Below, piece after piece: positions 44,873 to 54,078 of a stretch of 64,000 nucleotides of DNA. A program made the position numbers and the translations under genes. Source of the stretch: Hymenobacter duratus (lineage in GTDB: Bacteria; Bacteroidota; Bacteroidia; Cytophagales; Hymenobacteraceae); NCBI RefSeq assembly GCF_014698995.1, contig NZ_JACWZZ010000001.1, positions 1,322,501 through 1,386,500 on the forward strand. Reading direction: 5' to 3'. The notes under the pieces were generated by a model, which worked only from the letters and a program-made list of their open reading frames with translations, had not been told where the DNA came from and ran no database searches. The first letter of the stretch is position 1, and each line of letters opens with the position of its first letter.

Positions 44873-47362
44873 TTACAGCTTCAGGCCCACCGAAGCAAAC
44901 CAGGTGCGCCCGTCGGCCGGGAGCAGGCCGGGACCGGGGTAGCCGCCGGAGCGACGGGTGAAGTAATGCTTGTCGAAGACGTTGTTCAGGCCGCCGCGCA
45001 CCGTGAAGCGCTTGGCGAAACGGTACGAGGCTGACAGGTCCGTGACGGAATAGCCGGGTACGCGGCCAGTGGTGGCCGCCGCGTTGGGGGCCACCGTGTT
45101 GTTGGCATCGGCAAACACCGCCGACACGCGCGTGAGTTGCGCGGTAGCCGAGAAGCCTTTGTGCGCAAACGTGCCTCCAAAGCGGTGGGTGTATTTGGGC
45201 GCGTACTCTACCCGGTTGTTTTTCAGGTCGCCCTCCTGCAGGTTGCTGCCGCTGAGCGTGGCGGTGCGCAGCTGGGTGTAGCGCGCATCCACGAAGGCCA
45301 TCGACGCAAATACGTCGAAGTGTGGTAAATCGAAATTGCGAGTCAGGGCATGAATCAGATCCAGCTCCACGTAGGCTTCCACACCCTTGTGCACGCTCGT
45401 GCCGATGTTGGTGCGGAACTGCTGCGTGGTGGTGCTGCTGCCCGGCACGAAGCGCCGGATGGTGCCGATCCGGTCGTCGTAGCGCAGCCAGAAGGCATCC
45501 ACATCAAAGGTCAGCACGTTGGCCCAGCTGCCACGGTAGCCTACTTCGGCATTGAAGCCGGAGGCGTCTTGCAGGTTGGCATCAATAACGTCGGAGGTAG
45601 CCGGCGGAGTCAGGTCGCCGAACGTGACGGGCCGGAAAGCGCGTGAGTAGTTGGCGTAGACGTTGGTCTGGTCGGTGACGCGCAGTTCGGCGCCGGCGCC
45701 GTACAGCAGCACCTTGCGGCGCGAATCCTGCCGGAGCGGGTTCTCGGAGCCGTCGGGGTTCAGGCTCAAGTAGCCCCGGCCCTGGTTGTCGATGAGTTCC
45801 AGGCGGGCACCGGGCGTAAAGGTCAGGCGTGAGCCCACCCGGAAAATGTTTTCCACGAAGGCGGCATAGTTGCGCGTCCGGAAGCTCAGCTCGCGGCCGT
45901 AGCGGGCCGCCTGCAGGTCGAGGTTGAAGCCGGAGCCAGTGTCGCCGAGGCCTTGCTGGCGGCGCCCCAGGTTAGCCGCCGCTACGCGTACGCCGGCAGC
46001 CAGCGTGTGCTGCTGGCCCAGCAGGTCGTACTCGGTAAGCAGGCGCAATTCCGAGCCCAGGTTGCGGTACCGGTCCCGGTCGAGCTGGCGGTTGGCCGGC
46101 TGGCCCGTGGCTGGGTTCACCGCATCCGGCTTGTCTATGTTCACGCTGCTGGGCAGGCCAATGGAGTTTCGCTCCCCGAGCAAACCGAAGGTTTTCAGGC
46201 TCAGGCGCGTGCGGTCCGAAAACTGGTAGTCAGCCGTGAAAGCCGGAATGGTCCAGGGGGTGCTGAACCAGTTGCGGCCGCGGCTGCTCTGGCGGACATC
46301 ACCGTTGTAGAACTGCTCATCGGTCAGGCCGCCGGGCTGCTGAATTTCGTAGCCCAGGTGGCTGATTTCGGCGCCCAGCCGTAGCTTCTTGGTGGCCTGA
46401 ACCTGCACGTTGGCGTGCAGGTTGCGCACGTTAAACTCGGAGTTGTCGCGCCAGCCGTTGCCCAGGCGCTGCTGGTAGTAGCCGAAGTAACTTACCTTGC
46501 CCACGGTGCCGCCCAGCGAGTTGTAGGTGCTCAGCAAACCGTTGTTGCCGACGCTGTTGCTGGTCTCGAACTGAATCTTTTTGTCTTTGGGGCCGCGCTT
46601 GAGCTCATAGTTCAGCAGGCCGCCAAACTGCGAGCCGTACTGCAGCGAGCCGCCACCGCGAATAATCTGAATGCGCTCCACGGCCTCCAGCGGCGGATTG
46701 TAATAGGCTTCCGGGTAGCCAAACGGGTCGGAGCTGATGTCCATACCATTCTGGCGGGTATTAAACTCCCAGCTGCGGTTGGGCGAAAGGCCGCGGGTAG
46801 CCACGTTGATCTGCTGGCCTGAGCCGTCACTTTCCCACACCGTCACGCCGGGTACTTTGGCAAATACCTGGCGGGAGCTGTTCATCACTAAGTTGGCGTT
46901 GAGCTTATCCAACTCAATTACCTCGTTTTTCTTGCCTGCCGTGATGATGGTGCCGTCTACTTCCGGTGCGAAATGCAGGCTTTGGGCCGCTACCGTCACG
47001 TTGTCCAGTTGCTGCACGGCTTCCTCAATAAGGAGCCGGAGGGTTTGGGTCTGGCCGGCCTGTAGCGTTACAGTCTGGCTGATGGGCCGGATACTCAGGC
47101 CGCTTACTGTCACGAGCGCCTCGCCGGCGGGCAACCCCTGGAGGCGAAACGCGCCCCGCGCATCCGTTAGCGCCGTGCGGTTGCCCACCGCCACCAGCGC
47201 GCCCTCCACGGCCTTGCCGGCCGGATCGAGTACTGTGCCAGTGAGCGTGGCCCCTCTACCGGATTCATCGTGCAAGGGGAGAGCATAGCTGGCAGAAGTG
47301 GGGGCCGCCACCATGCTGGTGGTCAAGAGCAAAGAGGAAAGGAGCAGGGAAGTGGTGCGCAT
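44873..47362 (-). CDS. TonB-dependent outer-membrane receptor, iron/siderophore type
   Basis: The 829-residue protein has a signal peptide, an N-terminal carboxypeptidase-regulatory-like domain (GTVLDPAGKAVEGALVAVGN, about 38-115), a plug (about 130-245; QVFAKVPGVTVWESDGSG, ERIQIIRGGGSLQYGSQFGG) and a 22-strand beta-barrel ending FASVGLKL. FecA-like features include ATRGLSPNRSWEF and the late SYRFAKRFTVRGGLNNVFDK. It probably imports ferric siderophores or ferric citrate; a Fur-like palindrome overlaps its promoter. The FecR/FecI partners and an N-terminal signalling domain are absent. Confidence 0.9.
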   Translation of the reverse strand: MRTTSLLLSSLLLTTSMVAAPTSASYALPLHDESGRGATLTGTVLDPAGKAVEGALVAVGNRTALTDARGAFRLQGLPAGEALVTVSGLSIRPISQTVTLQAGQTQTLRLLIEEAVQQLDNVTVAAQSLHFAPEVDGTIITAGKKNEVIELDKLNANLVMNSSRQVFAKVPGVTVWESDGSGQQINVATRGLSPNRSWEFNTRQNGMDISSDPFGYPEAYYNPPLEAVERIQIIRGGGSLQYGSQFGGLLNYELKRGPKDKKIQFETSNSVGNNGLLSTYNSLGGTVGKVSYFGYYQQRLGNGWRDNSEFNVRNLHANVQVQATKKLRLGAEISHLGYEIQQPGGLTDEQFYNGDVRQSSRGRNWFSTPWTIPAFTADYQFSDRTRLSLKTFGLLGERNSIGLPSSVNIDKPDAVNPATGQPANRQLDRDRYRNLGSELRLLTEYDLLGQQHTLAAGVRVAAANLGRRQQGLGDTGSGFNLDLQAARYGRELSFRTRNYAAFVENIFRVGSRLTFTPGARLELIDNQGRGYLSLNPDGSENPLRQDSRRKVLLYGAGAELRVTDQTNVYANYSRAFRPVTFGDLTPPATSDVIDANLQDASGFNAEVGYRGSWANVLTFDVDAFWLRYDDRIGTIRRFVPGSSTTTQQFRTNIGTSVHKGVEAYVELDLIHALTRNFDLPHFDVFASMAFVDARYTQLRTATLSGSNLQEGDLKNNRVEYAPKYTHRFGGTFAHKGFSATAQLTRVSAVFADANNTVAPNAAATTGRVPGYSVTDLSASYRFAKRFTVRGGLNNVFDKHYFTRRSGGYPGPGLLPADGRTWFASVGLKL

Positions 47363-47404
47363 ATGTAGCAGAGGTAGCCGCTAAGTGCGGGCTGGTTTCT
47401 GCTG

Positions 47405-47435
47405 CAAAGGTATAGTTGTTTAGAATGATTTTAAA
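47405..47435 (-). promoter_or_regulatory. Promoter with Fur-like palindrome for the TonB receptor
   Basis: On the minus strand TACCTTTG (47412-47405) is a full -7 element. Just upstream, the 17-bp sequence at 47419-47435 (TTTAGAAT-G-ATTTTAAA on the plus strand) is a palindrome with one mismatch and lies between the -33 and -7 positions, the right place for repression. It is AT-rich like Fur boxes, but I cannot compare it with a consensus for this organism. Confidence 0.5.
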
Positions 47436-47589
47436 TATGTATTTAGATAAAGTCTAGATATTGCTGAGATGATGGCTTCTTCGGCTACGATACCGCCAAC
47501 GTGTTGGTGAGAAGGCAACGAGAAATACTGGGTCTGGTTTGCTGCAAAGTTGCTGCTCAGTGGCGCAGCCGTATGCAGTAGCTGATATC

Positions 47590-48216
47590 TTACAATCCAT
47601 GCTGCTGGGCAAACTGCACCAGCACAGCCACGTTGTGCAGCTCCAGCTTGTGCATGATGTTGCGCCGATGTGTGCTCACGGTGAATTCAGATAAGGAAAG
47701 CTGCTCCGCAATATCCCTGGTGGTAAGGCCGGCTCGAATCAGGCTCACTATTTCCCGTTCCCGAACCGAGAGGCGCTGCAATAGCGGCGAGTCAGCGGGT
47801 GCTACCAGGGCCTTGTGCTCCGATTTCGGAAAGACGCTTTTTCCTTCGTACACGGCGCGGATAGCGGCCAGCAGGTGGTCTGCATCTGATGATTTGGGCA
47901 CGAAGCCATTGGCCCCGGCCTCCGCTACCCGCGTTAGTAGCTCGGGGGTAGATGCCGTGCTGAACACCAGGATGCGCAGGGCCGGCCACTGTCGGCGCAG
48001 CAGCGGCAGCAGCGTAAGGCCATCAGGAGCCGGTAGCTGCAGGTCCAGCAGCAGAACGTCGGCCGGAACCGGGCCGGCGGTGGGCAGCCACGCCAGCAGG
48101 GCGTCGCCAGTGCCAAACTGGCCTGCCACTTCCAGGTCCGGCTGTTCAGCCATCAGCAGCGCCAGGCTTTGGGTCAGCATGAGATGGTCATCCAGGATAA
48201 GTAAGCGGCAGGACAT
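47590..48216 (-). CDS. NarL/LuxR-family response regulator
   Basis: A 208-residue two-domain regulator. The receiver domain (1-120) has the acidic pair DD at 9-10, phospho-acceptor Asp58 (LLLDLQLPAPDG), Ser in FSTAST and Lys in VPKSS. The LuxR-type helix-turn-helix (about 145-205) reads LSVREREIVSLIRAGLTTRD (abridged) and SEFTVSTHRRNIMHKL. It lies 131 nt downstream of the histidine kinase on the same strand, its probable partner. The TonB receptor gene follows but has its own promoter. Confidence 0.95.
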   Translation of the reverse strand: MSCRLLILDDHLMLTQSLALLMAEQPDLEVAGQFGTGDALLAWLPTAGPVPADVLLLDLQLPAPDGLTLLPLLRRQWPALRILVFSTASTPELLTRVAEAGANGFVPKSSDADHLLAAIRAVYEGKSVFPKSEHKALVAPADSPLLQRLSVREREIVSLIRAGLTTRDIAEQLSLSEFTVSTHRRNIMHKLELHNVAVLVQFAQQHGL

Positions 48217-48347
48217 AGGCAGGCAAGTGAAACGGTGGATGCGGCAGGAGCAGGTGCCGGAGCAGTCTGAGCGAACTAGGCAGCTATGAAAAACAGGGGC
48301 GAAACCTGCTCTTCAGCTTGTTTTCGAGAGTAATTGGGGTTGCGCAC

Positions 48348-50282
48348 TTAGCATGGCAGCCGCACAACGATGGTAGTGCCTTTGTCGGAACTGTCGATAT
48401 GTACCTGGCCGCGGAGGTATTCGGCGCGGGCATACACCCCGCGCAAGCCAATGCCGGAACCCGATTTTGTGTTTTTGAAGCCGCTGCCATCATCTTCCAC
48501 CAGAATTTCGAGCGTGGCGGGCAGCCGCAGCAGCTGCACCTGCACGGCTGTGGCGCGGGCGTGGCGCACGGCGTTGTTGAGCAGCTCCGCGGCAATACGG
48601 TAGGCGGTCTGCTGCAGGGAGGGCGAAAGCTGGTCGAGGCCTTCGTCGCAGTAGGTGCGCACCACAGGACTACCGTAGAGGTTGATGAGCTCCGCCAGCG
48701 CGGCAACAGATTCCGACAACGTGCCCAGGCCTGGCTCGGCGGGCAGCACGGCGTGGCTGAAGGTGCGCACCTCGTCGCGCAGGTGGCGCAGCAGCAACTC
48801 GGTGTGGCGGCCCGCGGCGGCGGCTTCCGGCGAGCTGCTCATGGCCTGCTGCACGGCCTGGCCCTGCCAGGCCATATGCAGCGCCGCCAGGTTGGGGCCC
48901 AAGGCATCGTGTAGCTCCCGGGCCAACTGTTCCCGTTCTTCTTCCTGCGCCGCAATGAGGCGCGCACCTTGCGCATTGCGCTGCCGAAGCTGCCGGATAC
49001 GGAGCTGGGCGTTCTGGCGCAGCGTATGCTGGAAGCGGCCCGTGAGCAGCGCGCTCAGTACCAGCAGCTCCAGCAGCAGCCCCCACGCCAGCGGATTGGG
49101 ATAGATAGGATTGAAGCTGCTTAAGCCAACGTGGTTGCTCCAGAAAATGGCAAACCCACTGAAAAAGAACAGATAGGTAAGGGCATAATACGCCGCCAGC
49201 CGGCGGCGCTGGCTGGACTGAAACACCTGAAACAACACCACCCAGCCATACGCAAACAGGCACAGCAGCAGCAGCTCCCGCATGGTATTGAGTACCTGCA
49301 GAAAGCCGAGGCTATGACGAACTGCCCACGGAAACAGCACCGCATAGAGCACCACAAAAACAACGGCCAGCCCGGCCAGCCAATTGCCAGCCTGATGCAG
49401 CCGCGGCCAGCCGCTGCGCAGCCGTAGAAACAGCTGCATGATCCGGATACCCGCCGCCGCCGCCAGCAGCATAAAGTTGAACTGCCCAATGGTCCAGATA
49501 AGCTGGTAAGGCAGACGCGGCAGCAACATGGCATCCAGCCCGTCTTCCATCATCAGAAACAGCGTGACGCACGCCACGTAGGCCACATACCACAGGTGCA
49601 CCCGGTCGCGCAGAAACGCATACAACACCAGATTGAACAGGGCACTACTCAGGTAAAAGCCCAGCATCCAGACCCAGTGCCGCTCGAATGGGAAGTTCAT
49701 TTCCCAGCCCAGGAAGTGCTCGGCAGTTTCGATGTACGTGGGCAGATACAGTGCGCCGGCGTGCAGGTCGATGCGTAGGTAAAGCACCGCCGTTTCATTG
49801 GGTTCCAGCACAAACGGAAAGCTCAGCGACCGGGCCGGAAACGCTCTTTCGGCGGCGGGCACCCAGGAGCTGGCCGCGCCCAGCCGCCGAAACCGGGTTT
49901 CGCCCTGCCGCCGGCAGTACAGCGCGGCGCTGTCCGTAAAGTTGAAGATACTCCAGAGGTAGCGCAGGCGCTGGGACTCCGTGTTGCGTACCACCAGCCG
50001 CATCCACACCCGCTCGTGCAGCAGGCCCAGATTGAGGGTTTTATGCCATGGGCCGGTTTTGAACTTACCGGCCTGCCACTGTGCTTCCGCCTGCTCCGGG
50101 TCAGGGACTATGTCAAATGACTCGGTGTAGTAGCGGTAGGCTTCGGAAATATGCGGGCCTTTGGGGTCTTTCAGCAGCAGGGTGTCGCGCACAACCTGGG
50201 GCGGCTTCTCGGCAGCACAGGCCGCCCCGGTGACAGCCTGCCAGCAGACAAACACCAGAGCAATAAGGGAGCGGAACCACAT
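48348..50282 (-). CDS. 7TMR-DISM sensor histidine kinase, HisKA_3 type
   Basis: A 644-residue membrane kinase: signal peptide, an extracellular 7TMR-DISMED2-type beta-sandwich (about residues 30-190) that suggests carbohydrate or small-ligand binding, seven membrane helices (about 200-405, including HWVWMLGFYLSSALFNLVLY), a coiled coil (about 415-450), then HisKA_3 with the phospho-His in LARELHDALGP and an HATPase_c domain with ELLNNAVRHA and EDDGSGF. Such kinases phosphorylate NarL-type regulators, and one is encoded just downstream. No CHASE or PAS domains are visible. Confidence 0.93.
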   Translation of the reverse strand: MWFRSLIALVFVCWQAVTGAACAAEKPPQVVRDTLLLKDPKGPHISEAYRYYTESFDIVPDPEQAEAQWQAGKFKTGPWHKTLNLGLLHERVWMRLVVRNTESQRLRYLWSIFNFTDSAALYCRRQGETRFRRLGAASSWVPAAERAFPARSLSFPFVLEPNETAVLYLRIDLHAGALYLPTYIETAEHFLGWEMNFPFERHWVWMLGFYLSSALFNLVLYAFLRDRVHLWYVAYVACVTLFLMMEDGLDAMLLPRLPYQLIWTIGQFNFMLLAAAAGIRIMQLFLRLRSGWPRLHQAGNWLAGLAVVFVVLYAVLFPWAVRHSLGFLQVLNTMRELLLLCLFAYGWVVLFQVFQSSQRRRLAAYYALTYLFFFSGFAIFWSNHVGLSSFNPIYPNPLAWGLLLELLVLSALLTGRFQHTLRQNAQLRIRQLRQRNAQGARLIAAQEEEREQLARELHDALGPNLAALHMAWQGQAVQQAMSSSPEAAAAGRHTELLLRHLRDEVRTFSHAVLPAEPGLGTLSESVAALAELINLYGSPVVRTYCDEGLDQLSPSLQQTAYRIAAELLNNAVRHARATAVQVQLLRLPATLEILVEDDGSGFKNTKSGSGIGLRGVYARAEYLRGQVHIDSSDKGTTIVVRLPC

Positions 50283-50657
50283 ACAATAGCGGAAGGAAGA
50301 GCAGATGCTGCAGTAAATAAATACAATTTGATATAGTTAAAAAATAAAATACCTGCCGCTCCTGCTGATTGGGTAAATACTACGCTCCCTCCTAAAGTAT
50401 ATTTCTGCTCTGGCGAAGGAGCCCGCTTCTTGATAGTCAGGGAGTAGCGAGTTCATGCGGAGGAGCTTTATGGGTTGGTTTTTTGCGAATACCCGACCCT
50501 TGAGGCACTCAAAAAGCCCGTCTCAGGAAGTGCAACGCACTCAGGCCTGGCCGTTTTCGGGCAAACCGACCGGCTCTGCATGCTGCCTTTGCTTGGTCTG
50601 CACACTAAAAAGCCCGTCCGAAGGAGTTTCGGACGGGCTTTTTATGGGCCGAGTTAC
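50283..50657. other. Intergenic region between the kinase and the S9 peptidase gene
   Basis: A 375-nt region without a convincing gene. It holds AT-rich DNA (50300-50360) upstream of the kinase gene, the S9 terminator at 50607-50643, and a lone copy of one terminator arm (AAAAAGCCCGTC) at 50511-50522 that may be the remains of an older terminator. Short open frames here are not supported by start signals or composition. Confidence 0.55.
50607..50643 (-). terminator. Intrinsic terminator for the S9 peptidase gene
   Basis: AAAAAGCCCGTCCGAA pairs with TTCGGACGGGCTTTTT (16 bp, small loop). It lies 14 nt after the minus-strand stop and has T-runs in both directions. Confidence 0.92.
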
Positions 50658-52892
50658 TTACTTGGCTGCCTGGCCTTCCGGCTTCAGCGAGCGGGCCAGC
50701 CAGTCGAAGAATACCCGGTTCCAGAGCACCGAGTTCTGGGGCTTGTTTATCCAGTGGCCTTCGTTGGGGAAGTACAGAAAGCGGCTTGGGATACCGCGCA
50801 GCTGCGCCGTCCCGAACGCCTCCATGCCCTGGTCTTCGGGCACCCGGAAATCTTTACCGCCGTGAATGACGAGGATGGGCGTATCCCAGTTCTTGGCGAA
50901 CAACTGCGGGTTGAATTCCTGGTACGTGCGGGCTACGCTGGCCTTGCGGCTGGCTTGCGCCTGCGCGTCCTTTATTCTGGACTGCGCCGCCAGCGCATCA
51001 CCGCTGTCGGCGCCATCTTCTAGGGCGTCGGCCGAAACATCAGCAGCGTCGCGTACGGCATCGGCAGCTTCTTCCATAGCATCGGCGGCTTTTTCCCCTG
51101 ACAAAGGCTTGGCTGGCACATCCCACGGCGCACCGCCCAAATCCTGATTGGCGAAGAACATTTCTTCGGTGGTAGGGTACCAGCTGGTCAGGTTATAAAG
51201 GCCACAGTGGGCAATGAATGTCTTGAAGCGGCCCTCATGTTTGCCGGCCAGAAAGTACACCGAGTAGCCGCCGTAGCTGGCCCCCACGCAGCCGCGTCGG
51301 TCCTTGTCCACGTAGGGCTCCTGGCTCACGGCATCAATGGCCGACAGGTAGTCCCGAATCGGCTGGCCGCCCCAGTCGCCGCTGATGCTGTTGTTCCAGT
51401 CCGTGCCGAAGCCGGGCAGGCCGCGCCGGTTGGGGGCCACCACAATGTAGCCGTTGGCGGCCAGCAGCTGGAAATTCCAGCGGTACGAGAAGCTCTGCGT
51501 GATGGGGCTTTGCGGCCCGCCCTGACAATAAAGCAGCGTCGGATACTTCTTGCTCGGGTCGAAATCGGGCGGATAGATAACGTACACCTGCATCTGCTTG
51601 CCGTCGGTGGTTTTCACCATGCGGGCTTCGGTGCGGCCGGTTTTCACACCCGCCAGCTCCTGCTGGTTGATGCTGGTCAGGGGCGTTTCGCGGCCGGTTT
51701 TCAGGTCCACGCGCACAAGGTCGGCGGGCTGGGCCTGAGTGGTTTTGTTCACAATAGCCACGTCTTTGCCTGCCAGCTCGAAGCCATTGTAGTTGAACGC
51801 ACCCTTGGTCAGTTGCTTGCTGCTGCCGCCTTTGCTTGGTACCGCAAAAATATGCTCCGTACCGGCCAGCACGCTCACGAAATAGATGGTCTTACCATCA
51901 GCGCTCCAGCGAATATTGCCGGCCGCCTGTTCCGAGCCGGCCGTAATATCCTGCCGCTTCTTCGTTTTGAAGTCATACACCACAATGCCGTTGCGGTCCG
52001 ACTCGAAGCCGGGCGTGGCCATGCTTAGCCAGGCTACTTTCGAGCCGTCGGGCGAGAAGGCCGGTTCCGTATCGTAGCCGCCCAGGCCGGCGCTCAGGTT
52101 CTGCGTCTGGCCGGTGCGTACGTCGTAGAGGTAGATGTCGGAGTTGGTGCTGGTGGCCTCGGCTTTGCCCGTAAGCTTGCGCGAGGTGTAGGCCAGCCGG
52201 TAGCCATCCGGCGCGAAGGCCAGCTGCTCGGAGCCGCCCATCGGCTGTAGCGGCGAGTCGAACTTCTCACCGCTCATCACATCCTTGCCGTAGCCGGTGG
52301 GCTTGCCATCGTCCCCGATGGGCTGGAAGAACACGTGCGACACCTTCAAATCGTCCCAGGCGTTCCAGTGGCGGTAGTTCAGGTCGTCGATGATTTTGGC
52401 GTCGGCTTTGGGCAGATCGGGGTACCAGTCCTGCACCGATTTGCCGGTTTTCACGTCCTGCGTGTACAGAATAAACTTGCCGTTGGGCGCGTACTTCAGG
52501 TTGGCCAGTCCTTCCTCCGGGAAGCTGCTCAGCAGTTGCTTGCCGCTGCCATCGGCGTTCATTACGTACAGTTGGTCGGTGCCGCTTTCCCCGCTCAGGA
52601 AAGTCAGCTTGCCATCGGGCCGCCAGTTAATCGTGTTTTCGGAACCGGGCGTGTTGGTGAGCTGCCGCGCCGTGCCGCCCGCTACCGGTACTACCCAGAT
52701 GTCGGTGTTGCCCTGGTTTTCGCTCAGGTTGTAGCGCGTGACGGTGTAGGCCACCGTTTTGTGGTCCGGCGACACCTGCATTTCGCTGAGGCGGCCCAGC
52801 TTCCAGAGCAGCTCGGGCGTGTACACCGTAGCTTGTTGGGCTGAAACGGCCAGCGGCAACAGCGCCAACACGGTCAGGAAAGATTTTTTCAT
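50658..52892 (-). CDS. Secreted S9 family prolyl oligopeptidase-like peptidase
   Basis: The 744-residue protein has a signal peptide (MKKSFLTVLALLPLAVSAQ), a seven-bladed beta-propeller (about 30-440, repeated SPDG/APDG turns with WxxDG) and an alpha/beta-hydrolase domain (about 450-744) with Ser in GASYGGY, Asp in HGGKDFRVP and His in NEGHWI. This fits the DPP/acylaminoacyl-peptidase group that releases peptides in the periplasm. Between GGAPWDVP and YQEFNPQLF there is an insertion of about 55 Ala/Asp/Glu-rich residues not normally found there. The ATG at 52892 is chosen because it begins the signal peptide; the open frame extends 37 codons upstream. Confidence 0.92.
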   Translation of the reverse strand: MKKSFLTVLALLPLAVSAQQATVYTPELLWKLGRLSEMQVSPDHKTVAYTVTRYNLSENQGNTDIWVVPVAGGTARQLTNTPGSENTINWRPDGKLTFLSGESGTDQLYVMNADGSGKQLLSSFPEEGLANLKYAPNGKFILYTQDVKTGKSVQDWYPDLPKADAKIIDDLNYRHWNAWDDLKVSHVFFQPIGDDGKPTGYGKDVMSGEKFDSPLQPMGGSEQLAFAPDGYRLAYTSRKLTGKAEATSTNSDIYLYDVRTGQTQNLSAGLGGYDTEPAFSPDGSKVAWLSMATPGFESDRNGIVVYDFKTKKRQDITAGSEQAAGNIRWSADGKTIYFVSVLAGTEHIFAVPSKGGSSKQLTKGAFNYNGFELAGKDVAIVNKTTQAQPADLVRVDLKTGRETPLTSINQQELAGVKTGRTEARMVKTTDGKQMQVYVIYPPDFDPSKKYPTLLYCQGGPQSPITQSFSYRWNFQLLAANGYIVVAPNRRGLPGFGTDWNNSISGDWGGQPIRDYLSAIDAVSQEPYVDKDRRGCVGASYGGYSVYFLAGKHEGRFKTFIAHCGLYNLTSWYPTTEEMFFANQDLGGAPWDVPAKPLSGEKAADAMEEAADAVRDAADVSADALEDGADSGDALAAQSRIKDAQAQASRKASVARTYQEFNPQLFAKNWDTPILVIHGGKDFRVPEDQGMEAFGTAQLRGIPSRFLYFPNEGHWINKPQNSVLWNRVFFDWLARSLKPEGQAAK

Positions 52893-53047
52893 ACAGTAAA
52901 AAGGGCGCTGCACGCGCCGGGAAGGAGTGGGAATAGCGCCGAACAGTGAAGTAGGCCGGTGCAAGGTAAAAAACCTACTGCCTTGTTTGCGTACTTCGCC
53001 CACCGCACCACTGCCACCACTGGCGTGCGTGCGCCATGCGTTCTGCC

Positions 53048-53953
53048 ATGCCCGATTTCCGTCTTCGCGTTTTCCAGTCTGTGGCCCGGCACCTGAGCTT
53101 CACCAAAGCGGCCCAGGAGCTGTTTATCACGCAGCCGGCCATTACCAAGCACATCCGGGAGCTGGAGCGCAGCTACGGGCAGCGGCTGTTTGAGCGGCGC
53201 GGCAACCGGGTCAGCCTCACCGAAGCCGGCCGCCTGCTGCTGCTACACGCCGATGAAGTGGAGGTGTTGCATCAGCAGCTCACCGATCAACTCTACGCCC
53301 TCCACGACGAAACCGCGGGCCGTCTGCGCCTGGGCGCCAGCACCACATTGGCTCAGTACGTGCTGCCGCCCATTCTGCCGGGTTTTCAGCAGCGCTATCC
53401 GGAAGTGCAACTTAGCTTGCTCAACGGCAACTCCGAGCAGATTGCCGAGGCCCTGCTCCACGGCCACCTCGACCTAGGGTTTGTGGAAGGACAGGTGCGC
53501 AGCCGCGACCTGCATTACGAACTTCTGCTGCACGATGAGCTGCAGGTAGTGCGCAAAGCCACCCCGCTAGGGCCGCCCACCGAGCCGATGCCGCTGGCCA
53601 CTATGCTGCAGCAGCCGCTGGTGCTGCGCGAGCGGGGCTCCGGTACTCTGGAAGTGCTGGAGTTTGCACTACGTGAGCATAATATCAAGCCCTCAAGCCT
53701 GCGCGTTGCCTTTTACTTAGACAATACCGAAGCCATCAAGTCCTACCTCGAAGCCTCACCCGATTGTCTGGGAGTCGTGTCGAAACGGGCGCTGGCGAAA
53801 GAAGTAGCCGCCGGCTGGCTGGAAGTGGTTCCGGTACAGGACCTGCATCTGCCGCGCCACTTTGATGCGGTGTGGGTACAGGGGCAGCCATTATCGGCCC
53901 AGGCACAACGCTTCCTCAGCTTTGCTCGCAAGCAGTTAGAAACTGCTGAGTAG
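53048..53953 (+). CDS. LysR-family regulator, YeiE-like
   Basis: A 301-residue LysR-type activator: N-terminal winged helix (about 1-60, FTKAAQELFITQPAITKHIR and LTEAGRLLLLHADEVE) and a periplasmic-binding-like effector domain (about 85-295; LRLGASTTLAQYVLPPIL, GHLDLGFVEGQV). It is followed on the same strand by a YeiH-type exporter gene, the arrangement known for YeiE-YeiH, where the regulator answers to sulfite or related sulfur compounds. An ATG at 53036 is possible; 53048 aligns better with family starts. It is divergent from the S9 peptidase gene with 155 nt between starts. Confidence 0.9.
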   Translation: MPDFRLRVFQSVARHLSFTKAAQELFITQPAITKHIRELERSYGQRLFERRGNRVSLTEAGRLLLLHADEVEVLHQQLTDQLYALHDETAGRLRLGASTTLAQYVLPPILPGFQQRYPEVQLSLLNGNSEQIAEALLHGHLDLGFVEGQVRSRDLHYELLLHDELQVVRKATPLGPPTEPMPLATMLQQPLVLRERGSGTLEVLEFALREHNIKPSSLRVAFYLDNTEAIKSYLEASPDCLGVVSKRALAKEVAAGWLEVVPVQDLHLPRHFDAVWVQGQPLSAQAQRFLSFARKQLETAE

Positions 53954-54043
53954 AGACTTACGGGTGCAGTAGAACTCTGGCTCATATAACCTGAAGTAAT
54001 AGCTAATAAACATTATTGATTATCGGTGGGGTGGGGGACTACG

Positions 54044-54051
54044 TACCTTTG
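54044..54051 (+). promoter_or_regulatory. -7 promoter element for the exporter gene
   Basis: TACCTTTG fully matches TAnnTTTG and lies 27 nt before the GTG at 54079, supporting that start. It suggests that the exporter has its own promoter, which would suit regulation by the adjacent LysR protein. Confidence 0.55.
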
Positions 54052-54078
54052 GCTATACTTACTAACGGTCCACCCGCC

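Noticed and set aside
50455..50865. Plus-strand frame between the kinase and the S9 peptidase
   Set aside because: It runs through the S9 terminator and then antisense to the peptidase gene; no promoter or family support.
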